From the NCBI GenBank assembly GCA_905178155.1, contig CAJINV010000007.1, positions 3,143,151-3,207,150 of the forward strand: a stretch of DNA of 64,000 nucleotides. Direction: 5' to 3'. Positions 20,526 through 30,980 of this stretch are shown one piece after another. Made by a program: the position numbers and the translations under genes. Positions within the stretch are counted from its first letter, which is position 1, and each line of letters begins with the position of its first letter. The notes below the pieces were generated by a model. The model ran no database searches and had not been told where the DNA came from. It worked only from the letters and a program-made list of their open reading frames with translations. The DNA comes from Amoebophrya sp. A120. Lineage: Eukaryota > Sar > Dinophyceae > Syndiniales > Amoebophryaceae.

Positions 20526-23500
20526 ATGACAATGACGGTGGATTATCAGTATAGCGTCAACAAGAACTACCCGACGTACAGCCCCACGCCGCCACCACAG
20601 AACACCAGCAGTAGCCATCAAATGAACTACAACAACCCTGGAGCCGCTGCAGCTGTAGCGACGAGTAGCAGCATGTACAACGACATCGAAGGCGGGCAGG
20701 CCGGTGGGTACTATGGGAACAGCAGTTCGTCGATGGGCCAGAGCATGAATCATCCGGGCTACTACCCCAACAACGGGTTCGCGGACACGAACGGCTTGAA
20801 CAGTCAGAACAACAATTTTTACCATCCCAAGAGGAAACTGTCCTTGATCGAGCAACTGGCGATGAACGGGACCGTGTCGCCCTTGGTTCCCCTACTCGGG
20901 GTCTGCTTCACACTCTGTGTCGGGGTACAGATGTTTTCCGACAACGTGGGGCTGAAGGCCACACTGTGGGCGCTGTTCGTCTCCATCGTGGGGATGTGCT
21001 TTTCCTTCTGGCTCCTAGTGTGGATGTACCGCTTTGACGAGGGCACGGAGGCCATGCAGGTGATCTCCGACGCGATCTCAGAGGGCGCGGAGGGCTACTT
21101 CGCCATGCAGTACAAAACGATAAGAAACGTGACGCTGTTGTTCTCGGTCTTACTCTTCCTGCTGTTTTTGGGGAGGGAAGGAGGTAATGTAGCAAGTTGG
21201 GTCGTTTATATGCTGTATCATTTTTATTTTCTAACGCGGGGATCATGCAACAAGACGAACCACCAGCATGATAGAAGTGAGGAGATGACGGATCTCGGTG
21301 GTGGTAGACCGAGCTCTTGTTTTTTGGCTCTCTCGACCACGTCGTTGTTTTGCGGAACCACATGATACAGGTCTCAATAAGTTTCTTCAAACCAACACAT
21401 TCATTCTTTCTACCACAGGCACGGGCCCTGTAGGCCCATGGGTGATGGCTTTGGTTACGTCCCTCACCTTCCTCGTCGGCGCCGGGTGTTCCGCGCTTTC
21501 CGGATACGCGGGTATGTGGGTTTCTGTCCGGGCCAACATCCGGGTTGCCTCCGCCGCGAGACGCTGTTACAACGATGCTTTACAGCTTTGCTTTCGCGGT
21601 GGCGGCTTTACCGCGGTGATTAACGTCAGCTTGGTTGTCTTTGGGATCTGTGTCATGATGCTCTTCTTCCAGTTTTTCATACCGGAACTGGCGTTCGCGC
21701 AGATGCCGCTCTTGCTGGTAAGTACTAGGAGGGTTTAGCAGTGGTCGTGTTTTTGTCCAGGGTGGGCATGCAAGTGATTGTCGCAGCCTAAAAATAATGT
21801 AATTGCGAAAATGCCTCACAAGTTATTGCATTTTTTGCACAGTTCATGAAATAGAAATTGTGACCCATCAAGATCACAACTTCAGGTCGGCTACGGCTTT
21901 GGCTCGTCCCTCGTGGCCATGTTCTCGCAGCTCGGCGGCGGTATTTACACAAAGGGCGCCGACGTCGGTGCGGACTTGGTCGGGAAGGTAGAAGCCGGGA
22001 TTCCGGAGGATGACCCGCGGAACCCGGCCGTCATCGCCGACTTGGTGGGCGACAATGTTGGTGATTGCGCGGGCCAGTGTGCGGACACGTTTGAGTCAAT
22101 TGCCGCCGAGATAATGGCGGCCATGATTCTGGGTGGCGCCCTGGCCGAGGAAGCGAAGCTGCCGGCCAATTTTGGCGTGGGCTTTGTGGTGTTTCCGCTC
22201 GCAGTGCATTCCATGGACATCGTGATCTCTTCCGTTGGTGTGATGCTGGTCCGGACAAGAAGAGGACTGCCCGATCACGGCGCCGCACCCGAGGACGCGC
22301 TGGCGATCATGAAAAGGTTGGCCGATGTCTTCGGTTTTGATGCAAAACAAAAGGTCGTGTGAATGTGATTTGATGCTAAATGTAAATCTTGCATGGCGCT
22401 ATGGACACTTACACGATGAGCCTAGAGGAGGAGCTTCAAAAATAAGCACGAGCCAAAACGATGAAAAAAAATCCCCGTCATCAAATGATATTAAAGAGCC
22501 TACCTCGTCTCGCTGCTGCTCGGTGTCGGCGGCTTTTTTCTCTTGTGCCGACTACTCCTCTACTCCCCGGTCGCGCCGGACGCCTGGAAATGGTTTTGCG
22601 CGTGCGGGGTTGTCGGACTGGTCGCGGCGTACCTGTTCGTCATAATCACCCAGTACTACACGGACTACGAATTCTCCAAAGTTCGCGGCATCGCGGAGGC
22701 GTCGCTTTCCGGTCCAGCGACCAACGTCATCGCCGGAATGGCGGTCGGATTGGAATCAACGGGGGCGGCGACGCTGGTCATCGCCGGATCATTGGTATGA
22801 GGAAGAACTATTTTTTAGATCGTGTTTTAAGCTGAGTTCCTGTTCCGTCGTGACAGGAGATGAAGCGGCTTTTTCTGTGCTGCTTTTGGGAATGCGAAAC
22901 GGAAGAAACAATGGGAAAATACTTAAAAATCTTCTAGTGCCTCTCCTACAACTTCGGTATGAAATCGGGCATCACAAGTACCAATGGGAATATCGCCGGC
23001 CTGTTTGGCACTGCCGTGGCAACGATGGGCATGCTTTCCACCGCGGTGTTCGTGCTCGCGATGTCCTCCTTCGGCCCGATTGCCGACAACGCGGGCGGGA
23101 TCGTTGAGATGTCGCAGCAGCCGGAGAACGTGCGCGCCATCACCGACAGGCTAGACGCGGTGGGCAACGTGACGAAGGCCAACACCAAGGGGTATTCGGT
23201 CGGGTCCGCGGCTCTGGCCTGCTTTCTCCTTTTTTCCGCGTTCCTCGACGAGGTGTCACTGTACTCTGGGCACAAGTTTGAGAAGGTTGACCTCGCCATA
23301 CCGGAGGTCTTCGTGGGCGGGCTGATCGGGTCGATGTGTGTGTTCCTTTTCGCCTCCTACGCGATGACCGCGGTCGGGAAGGCGGCGCAGCGCGTGGTGC
23401 AGGAGGTCCGGCGGCAGTTCCGGGAAATCCCCGGGATTTTAGAGTTCAGGCAGAAGCCGGACTACCGCACGTGCGTCAACATCGTCAGTAACACCGCCCT

Positions 23501-23951
23501 GCGGGAGATGGTGAAGCCGGCTTTGCTCGCGGTGCTCGCCCCCATTCTCGTCGGCTTCGTCTTCCGCCACGTGGGCCAGCAGCGCGGGCAGCCACTGCTA
23601 GGCGCGGAGGCGGTCGCCAGCTTCATGATGTTCTCGACCGCAACCGGGATTTTGATGGCGCTGTTCCTGAACAACGCGGGCGGGGCGTGGGACAATGCGA
23701 AAAAGTACGTGGAAACCGGGGCGCACGGTGGGAAGAACAGCGACGCGCACAAGGCTGCAGTATGCGGCGATACCGTCGGGGACCCGTGCAAGGACACCGC
23801 GGGCCCGTCGGTACACGTGTTTATCAAACTCGTGTCCACCGTGACGATGGTGGTGACGCCCTTGTTCATCGACAAGAAGTCATTCGACGTCGCAGCCGGG
23901 GCGGGTGCGGCACCAATCATACCAGGGGGAGCTGGGGCACCGCCGAGATAG
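20526..23951 (+). CDS. Membrane H+-translocating pyrophosphatase, K+-independent type (VP2-like)
   Basis: Exons 20526-21183, 21419-21717, 21886-22358, 22497-22794 and 22938-23951 give 913 residues in frame. The enzyme couples PPi hydrolysis to proton pumping, typically into acidocalcisomes, vacuoles or Golgi. Hallmarks are [11 protein letters not shown] (about 345), [22 protein letters not shown] just after, [37 protein letters not shown] and [15 protein letters not shown] near the end. At about residue 655 the text [10 protein letters not shown] carries Lys where K+-dependent enzymes have Ala, which predicts the K+-independent class. About 100 Asn/Ser/Tyr-rich residues precede the first helix, longer than the family's usual 760-800 residues. 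All introns are GT-AG; the 22359 donor (GT|GTGAAT) is the least certain. About 15 hydrophobic segments are visible. Confidence 0.95.
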
Positions 23952-24665
23952 CGACAAGCGAGTTGTTATGGCTCCTGGGAGCCTCCGTTCGCGATACGCT
24001 TGTGAACGAGAAAAAATTAGTTTTTGAAAATTGAAATAAAAGATACATGTGTGAAAATTTCTAGGCGCTTCGAAGAGCCCACACGCGGTTAATAATATCT
24101 TGAGTTTACACTTGTGAGCAGTGGTTTGGGACAACTTCAAAAGTTCAAAGAACAACCTCGGATGCTGGGCTGTTTCAACACGGAAGAATTCCGATCAACG
24201 AAGACCCACGTTGAAGAGGAAACGCAGGATGGAAAATAAGTCATCCTACCACAGGCCATGCGCGCTGTAGGAACAGCAAGTTTTTACCCATTCTGCTTTT
24301 GAAATCGACATGACGAATAAGAAGAGAGCAGGGGCAGCGGCAGGGACACTAGCACATCATGTCGGCCGGCAAGATGTTGAGGGCGGATTTTATATTCTAG
24401 CATCTTGTTAAGTATTTCCTAATCCAATTGTTTATAATTTGTCAGACTCAGATTCAGAAGCTCGCGAGCAGCAGAAATGAGAGGCCTCGAATTCAATCAG
24501 AAATTTCATTTCAGGAATGCGCAGCGTCATTTTGTAGACCGTGAGCCACCTCCAGGAAAAAGATGTGAAACGAAGTAGACCCATACCCCCGAGTCCCAAC
24601 ATGGCGGCGCCGGTTTTACTACTGCTTTAGCCACAGGTTGTCGAGAGGCGCAGCGGCGAAGCAAA
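23952..24665. other. Spacer between genes 7 and 8
   Basis: AT-rich start, no gene or repeat recognised. Confidence 0.6.
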
Positions 24666-25726
24666 ATGCGCCGAGCACGAGCCGTTCTCTCGGCTGCTTG
24701 TGTTTTCTGTGGCGCAGTGACCCAGCTCACGACGCAAGCCGATGCCGTGCGTCTGAACACGATCCCCTTTTTGGATGACCCGGACGCAACGCCTATGGCC
24801 GGGGTCCCGGGACCGCCCGGGGCGATCGCGGAGTCTGCAAAGCCCCCGCTCGTGAAGGTGGAAAGCGTGCCGCCGCTGGAGCCGGAAAACCCAGATGCGA
24901 TCGGGGAGGTAGAAGAATCTTCTATGCACTGCTCAGTCGACGTTTGACATGTATACATAAATCAATGCGCTTCAACATTAAGAACTACTAGATGCTACTA
25001 ACTCGCTTTCCAGGGGTTGTTGATTGAACCGCAGATCGGTTCAGAATCAGGATGAAACGAAACCAAGGTGATCACCGGCGTGTTCTACGAAGCTCTGGAC
25101 AAAGACGATCGCTGGCACGTGGTGATGCCCACGAAGATCCTCGGCGACCACCGCTTTGACGCCCGGGTGGCCCCCTTCGGCGCGCACCAATACGGCATTC
25201 AGAAGCTCGTGCGGGAAAAGCAGTGGCAGCAGGACAACGGCGACCAGCAGGAGAGCGCCACTGCAGAGGATAGTTACTTCGCCAGTACCGGGTACCGGTC
25301 GATTTTCGAAGACCGGTGGCCCGTGGTGTACGAGAGGTTTGTCCGGAAGATTCCCATCGTCAACGATCCCTACCCGCCGCAGGGGTTTAGGTGAGCGGTT
25401 GGAATCCATGCAAAAAGTTTTGGCTTTGGTGCGGCCTTTCTGATTTTTCTTTTCCGAAAATTGAACTGGGTTTGTCTTTGTCAATCTTTGGTTTGCACTT
25501 TGTCACCTGGTCAAGAGCTTCATTTTTCTGCAAGGTGCAGTCCAAGTACTCATGCGAGTGAGTAAAGGACGTTTGACCATCGAACTTTTGCTCTGAATGT
25601 TCACTACCTGCTGCTGCCTCAGCTTTTTTTTTTTGAAGAGAAGTACTTTGTTTTCTGCATGAAAATCCCCAATACAGCACTACAATCTGGGACACTTTTT
25701 TTTCTAACCTTTTCAGGTTCTCGTAA
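24666..25726 (+). CDS. Small secreted-type protein of unknown function
   Basis: Exons 24666-24908, 25068-25390 and 25717-25726 give 191 residues. The N-terminus (MRRARAVLSAACVFCGAVT) looks like a signal peptide or organellar leader. A Pro-rich linker (residues about 35-80) follows, then a compact domain: VITGVFYEALDKDDRWHVV, RVAPFGAHQYGIQKLVREKQW, YRSIFEDRWPVVYERFVRKIP. Intron 24909-25067 is GT-AG. The last intron (25391-25716, GTGAGC to TTTTCAG) adds only Phe-Ser before TAA. If it is retained, translation stops at once with TGA at 25391-25393, so the protein barely changes. No family recognised; the leader and small size suggest a luminal or exported protein, which is an inference. Confidence 0.72.
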
Positions 25727-25816
25727 TCCTCTTAGATAGAAGTCGCACCTCGTACAACTTCCATTACCCAGTGCTACCACGATTGCTTCGTTTATGCGGC
25801 TGTCGAAGAAAGAAAC

Positions 25817-27454
25817 ATGTCCTGCTTCCGCGCGGAGCGTCTTTTCCCCATTAGCCATCGACTCCGTCTACGCGTGTTTTTTTTCGGAGAGGCACACAGT
25901 GCCGGCATTTCGTCGTCCGCGGAAAAATTCGACATTGTGAAGGCGATGAACAAGCCGAGTGCTGGCGCCGCTACTCGCGCAGCTGTGCTTTCACCAGGGG
26001 TCCTCGGCGACGGTGAAACAAGGTCTGCTGTTGATGTCTGTCACGGCTTCGGCATCGAAAGCCATGCGTCGGAACAGAAATGTTGGGAGGCGACGCCTTC
26101 AATCAACAAAGTTGTGACGGAACTTGCGAGAATGGATATGGTTCATCTGGGTGGAACTACAAGCAAAAGTGGAACGCAGAAGAATCACGAAAATGGCAAC
26201 CACTCCCGACAACTTCCGAAAATCCACCTCTACTGTCTGGACCGCGCCGCGAAAGACACGCAAAAGCGGATCTCTGCCAACGTGCTGCCACTTGAGCTCC
26301 TACGGTCGCGGCGGCACAGGGGCTGCGCAGAAATCTTCAAGCAAGGTGGAAAACAAGTCACTGATCGTCATGCTGATTGGCAACAGGCACTGCTTTCCTG
26401 GAGGCAGCGGTTTCAAAACGATTGCGAAATGTGTTTTCGGATTCTTCAGGCGGAGAGGGAGGAGCTGATGGCGCTAAACTTGGTTCTCGCAGCGGAGGAT
26501 CTGCTGTGCAAGAGAACTGCAAGCTTACAAGCGTATAATCCTGTCGACGTGCAGCCGAATGGCAATGCGGCTGCGGTACCAGTGGCTAATGAAACGCGAA
26601 AGTTTATGACCGAAGATGCGCGAGCGCGCAAATGTGGCCTTCCCATCGAGCACTTTCTGCTGCAACAGCGACAGCAGGAGTTTCAAGGACAATCGGACGA
26701 CATCAAAGTGTTGGAAGCCGAAGTAGACAAGGACACTTTAGGCAGAAATAGCCGCGCTGTTGAGATCCGTTTTGGCGTACTGTGCGGCGCCTCGCACATT
26801 TCGGGCATCACGACCTATCTGGAGAGGTTTTTCGGGAGTCGAGCCATTGGGGACGACGAGGACCGTAGTTTCTATAGCCACGCGTTCTGGAAAAACCCAG
26901 AAAACAGAGGTATTCTACCGCAGCTGACAAAGGAGATTTTGGGTAGGGCCCGGCCGGGACCATGTGTTAAAAAATCTAGTGGGGCAACCCCAGAGGAAGC
27001 GGCAAACACGAATGCAACATCAAGCGGAGAGCAGAGGGGCTTTGACATAGTTGAAAGCGAATGCGCCGAGGCTCTGCCCTGTCCACTTGTACTTCCAGAC
27101 GCTAGGAGGGATCGAGACCTGCTCTCACCTCCGTGCAGCAACGCGGACGAGGAGCAACTCATCGAGAGAAGCTGGGCTCCCCGTGACCAAAGGAGCATTC
27201 TCGACCGCAGACGGGAGCTGATGTCAGCAACTGGTGGGATCAGCACGGTATCTGCCAGAACCGGTGGAACAGCAAACAGTAGCGCGACGAGAATCATAAA
27301 GGGCGTTCTTCTGTGTTTACAACTCGGTTTCGCAGGGATCTGTTTCTACGTCCCCTATCGTATCGACATGTACCTTTTCGAACAGAAAATGCGAGAAATG
27401 GAGGATTCTGATAAAGCAAGTACACTCCCCTCGAGTTGTTCATCGACGTAACGG
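25817..27454 (+). CDS. TraB/PrgY-like domain protein with a C-terminal membrane segment (tentative)
   Basis: A single exon of 544 residues from ATG 25817. Three spots match the layout of TraB-family proteins: LPKIHLYCLDRAAKDTQKR near residue 132 (compare family pattern DR...T..R), LQAEREELMALNLVLAAEDL near 210 (pattern ERD..L), and FGVLCGASHISGITTYLERFF near 318 (pattern VG.GHV.GI). A hydrophobic stretch (VLLCLQLGFAGICFYVPYRI) at about 495-515 is a likely single membrane anchor near the C-terminus. TraB-domain proteins in eukaryotes sit in the mitochondrial outer membrane; their activity is not settled. The N-terminus is Arg-rich and hydrophobic and could be a leader. The middle between the second and third motif is long and low-complexity. 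The His of the third motif is present. The assignment rests on short motifs and is moderate to weak; the gene itself is clear. Confidence 0.6.
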
Positions 27455-27805
27455 GATTACAGAGTATTGCTCGGTCGGCCCGTAAGAAGTGCTGCACTTC
27501 GTCGATTCGACAACGTTATCGCGTTCGGAATGGTACATTTTTCGACTCGTCGACGGTGTCGTGTCGTGCAGTGGAATCGTGGCTGCGCATCGTCGTTGTC
27601 GTCTCCCCCACTCGCGCCATCGGCGGGAAGTCAAATTTTACGTGGAAACCATTTTTTTGTCAGTGTCTAGGAGCTCGTGGCGTCTCACGGGAAGAAAAGT
27701 TGGGCGCAAGTGGACTGTTTCCTTTTTGCAACAATCACGACTTTATCGCTCAAATAGGACAGTACAATCAACATTGCGCCCCGACTATTGGCATCGACTT
27801 AAGCG
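27455..27805. other. Spacer between genes 9 and 10
   Basis: Several overlapping frames run through here in multiple phases, none with a motif. In-frame TAA at 27800-27802 fixes the start of gene 10. Confidence 0.6.
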
Positions 27806-29663
27806 ATGGGAATCCTGTCACAAATTCCACCGTTGCAGGACCATCTGGAAGATGCGTTTTCTGCGCTTACGATACAGCAGCAGCCGAAGCAATCCGTGGC
27901 CGCAGCGCGAAGAGTTGGGTTATACAACGGGAATGTAACCACGAGCTTTGTTGTTGAGAACCACTTACAACGCAATTCGGCCGCCACGCATAATAATCCT
28001 TCATCCTTCTACGCAGCAACGTTTCATCCTCCTGCCGCACCAAGTGACACAGGAGGAGATGGAACAACCCTGCAGTTTCCCTTCTCATCCTCCTCCTCCC
28101 ACCAGCGACAGTTCCTCAACTTCCCCACCCACGGCTCCTTTCACACGCGGCGCACGTTCTTCACGCCGGAAGACGCGCTGCGAGAGGGCGAAAGCTGCCC
28201 CACCTGTGCGTGCGAGGGGTGCCAGACGGCCTTGGGGAGCAACGTGGGGTCGCAGGCGATTGAGTGCCCGAACGTGCCCCACCACAGCAAGGATCCGGTG
28301 GTGTCGAAAGCGTTATGGTACAGCCGCCTGGTGTTCATCTTTTTTGCGGGAATATCCTTGGGCGGCTACCTCGCCTTCTGGATTCGGGGACGGCAGGTCA
28401 GGAAGCGGGCGCAGTTGATGGACGACGACGGGGAAATCAAGCGGGTGGACATGTGGGTTGACGACGACGACGAGTCGTCGGACGAGGAGGGCATGAGCGC
28501 GGGCGATTTCTTCATGAATCTGTTCGGCGCCCCGGTGAAGCTGGCGAACGCGATGATCGAGCAGGCCACCGGGGTCAGGTTGTTGCCGGATTCCGTTTAA
28601 GCATTGCAAATATGTCTGTGCTCTTTGGAAGCATGCAAGGCTTGTCATGTTCGGTTAGCATGACGCTCAAGTGTCGTGTCTCTGCACACCACCCAAACGA
28701 ACTACTTTTCTGTCATGCAGGATCTACTTACGCAGTTTGTTGCCAGTCAGAGCAACACTCAATGTCAACACCTAGCACCTCGAAGACTTCTTGTCATGCT
28801 TCGCTGTTAATTGAGGTATCAATCCTCGTGATTCTCGTATCAGCAGGACAAGTTTGTTCCGGACCAAGGCGTATTTGCAATCTCCATACCGTCACGGAGA
28901 AGGTGCGGTTTTCGTTCCGCGATCGGGATATCCTTGAGCGGACCGACTTGACCGATATGGAGAAGGCGTTTTTGATAATGAAAGGCGACTACGAGGAGCA
29001 CATGGAGCTCAGCGAGCGGGAAAAAGCCATTTTGAAAGACAGGTATTTATAATAGGCCGCATATAGAAATTTCATTTGCTCAAAACCGTCCGCAATGCAA
29101 AAAGAAAAACTTAACAAGAAAACGTACTGTTCGAATAAAAATCATCAATCAGGTCCTTGACGGACATGGAGAAGGCGTTTCAGATGACCCGCGAGATGGA
29201 GGAGGTCAACCTCCCGGGCCACATGTCGGACATGCAGAAGGCCTTCCGCGAGCTGCAGGTGGACATGGGACTGCGCCCGGCGGACGACGGGGGCGTGATG
29301 GGGGCGCTGCTCGGCGAGGACGAACTGAGCAAGAAGCTGAAGGGCAAATCCGACATGGAGAAGGCGCTGGCGCTCCAGCTGAACGCGATGGGGGTGGAGG
29401 AGGAAGACCTGACCAGTGACATGCAGAAGGCCTTCAACCACGTTGCTGCCAAGTACGGGCTGGCGCCGGGCACGACCGAGGATGACCACGCGTTCGATGA
29501 GGACGGGAACCGGAAGAAAACGAAGAAGGAGGGCGGCGTGTTCGGTATGTTCGAGGAGGTTTTTGGGAAGTCCGACATGGAGCAGGCCTACGAGGAGGTC
29601 GCGGCCAAGGTGGACAAGAAGAAGAAAAAGAAGAAGGGGCTGTTTGGGGGCCTGTTCGGGTGA
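27806..29663 (+). CDS. Single-pass membrane protein with repeated [ST]DM[EQ]KAF motif
   Basis: Exons 27806-28596, 28893-29042 and 29153-29663 give 483 residues. An in-frame TAA just upstream secures ATG 27806. The N-terminal 120 residues are Ser/Gln-rich. A cysteine cluster (CPTCACEGC) sits at about residues 132-140. One membrane span (LVFIFFAGISLGGYLAFWI) at about 172-192 is followed by an acidic stretch (DDDDESSDEEG). The C-terminal half carries six copies of an eight-residue motif: LTDMEKAF twice, MSDMQKAF, KSDMEKAL, TSDMQKAF and KSDMEQAY, starting at about 28948, 29157, 29226, 29348, 29414 and 29570. The tail is Lys-rich with GLFGGLFG at the very end. Intron 28597-28892 is a diverged introner; intron 29043-29152 is GT-AG. 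I do not recognise the family; the spaced repeats suggest a scaffold or binding array. Confidence 0.78.
28597..28892 (+). mobile_element. Introner element A7, diverged (296 bp)
   Basis: Target duplication CCGT at 28593-28596 and 28889-28892. The left end (ATTGCAAATATGTCTGTG, then TTTGGAAG) is a decayed family A end, and ATTTGCAAT near 28873 is its inverted partner. Removal turns the apparent stop (GTT TAA) into GTC ACG GAG and restores one frame through to the repeats. Confidence 0.78.
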
Positions 29664-30980
29664 GGATGGGAAGTTATGCCTCGAGCAGCGGGGATGCTTT
29701 TCTTGATGCGGGACGAATTTACGACCAAGATGTTGCTACTCGCGTCAGACAAAATAAGTACGTACGAGTGAAGCTTTTCAACATATAGTGCTTTCAATCG
29801 AATAGATCGTACGTAGACAAAAGTAAAGTAGATCGATACGTCCAGATGTGCGCTTGTAGCTGCACCCCGAAACGAAATTCTCTGATGTTGGCGCACCGCG
29901 CATGGGGTTGTTCCGTTGTTTTATCCAGAAGGGTGATAAAAAAAGTATAAAAAATACGAGAAGCAGTAGCAGTGTGATCGCTAGAAGCTCGATGATCTTC
30001 CGCTGGTGTGGTGTTGTCAAAATTTTGTTTCTTTTTTGAGCACCGCTGCTGCGATCAACCCCGAATTGGGGGACCGCGAGATCAGAATACTGTAACCTAA
30101 AAAATTTTTTTACTCTGGGTACGTTCATCGAAAATGATCCCCACGCATTTGAATGAAAGCGACGTGGCGAGTTTTTCCTCATGACCTTCCGCCTAGCCGT
30201 ATTCGATGAAATCCCACAGCGTTTCACACTCTCTTTTGGCGGTTTCCATGATCACCATCTATTTTTTTTCATCATCAAAAAAATTCTCACAGGCGAACGA
30301 ACTGGAACTTACTAGGAAAGAGAGAGGTGAGATTTGGACCGACGGAAATGTAGAAGTAGAATTGAATCCGAATCCTAGATGAAGACGAAGAGAACAAGAT
30401 TGTTTGAAATAAGCGTGGCCCCTAGTTATTTTTTACAGTTTTTTATTTCATAGAAACAGAAACGAAACATATACAAGCCTGTTCTATTGATGTGTCGGAA
30501 GCGATACTGAAGTCATTTTTCGCAGTAACTTTGCTTTCAAAGAAAAGAGGCCACTAAATGTGTAGTCGGACCGGGATGACCGAAATCTAGCTGTTTTGTC
30601 AGCGCTGCTGCGCGATTAGAATCTTCTACTGTAACACTACTTGTGTGTTTACTTGAGAAGCAACGAAAGAAATTGAAGACGTGTAGTTTCAATCTGAATG
30701 TAGTTTCAATCTGACGCAAGAACGAATCCCCTACTTTTACGAGCAAGCGACATCGATACTTTGTTTTTTTTTGTGACCAGCGCAGACAGTGCTCGGTATG
30801 TTAATTTGAATTTCTTTGTGTGCTACCTGTGGCGTCTTCTGTAATATCTCTTGTGACTTAGTATACAAATCAAAAACTTTCACGACCTCTCAGCTACAGC
30901 TGGTGGACCACCAAAACTTGGGGCATTGAGCGGAACAGGTGGTATTTGCGAGGCAAGAACCAGTCCACCGTGGCAACGAC
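29664..30980. other. Spacer between genes 10 and 11
   Basis: AT-rich with several poly-T runs. Holds the minus-strand candidate at 29778-30182; otherwise no gene recognised. A minus frame at 30537-30746 starts only at a valine codon or internal positions and has no motif. Confidence 0.5.
29778..30182 (-). CDS. Possible small membrane protein on the minus strand
   Basis: A minus-strand frame from ATG (complement of 30180-30182) to a TGA ending at 29778 gives 134 residues. It is Arg/Lys-rich at the N-terminus and has one strong hydrophobic segment (IIELLAITLLLLLVFFILFL), so a single-pass membrane protein is possible. Codon choice is less GC-rich than in the + strand genes, and poly-T/poly-A tracts could by chance give the hydrophobic run. 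No family recognised. Treat as a candidate only. Confidence 0.25.
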   Translation of the reverse strand: MRKNSPRRFHSNAWGSFSMNVPRVKKFFRLQYSDLAVPQFGVDRSSGAQKRNKILTTPHQRKIIELLAITLLLLLVFFILFLSPFWIKQRNNPMRGAPTSENFVSGCSYKRTSGRIDLLYFCLRTIYSIESTIC

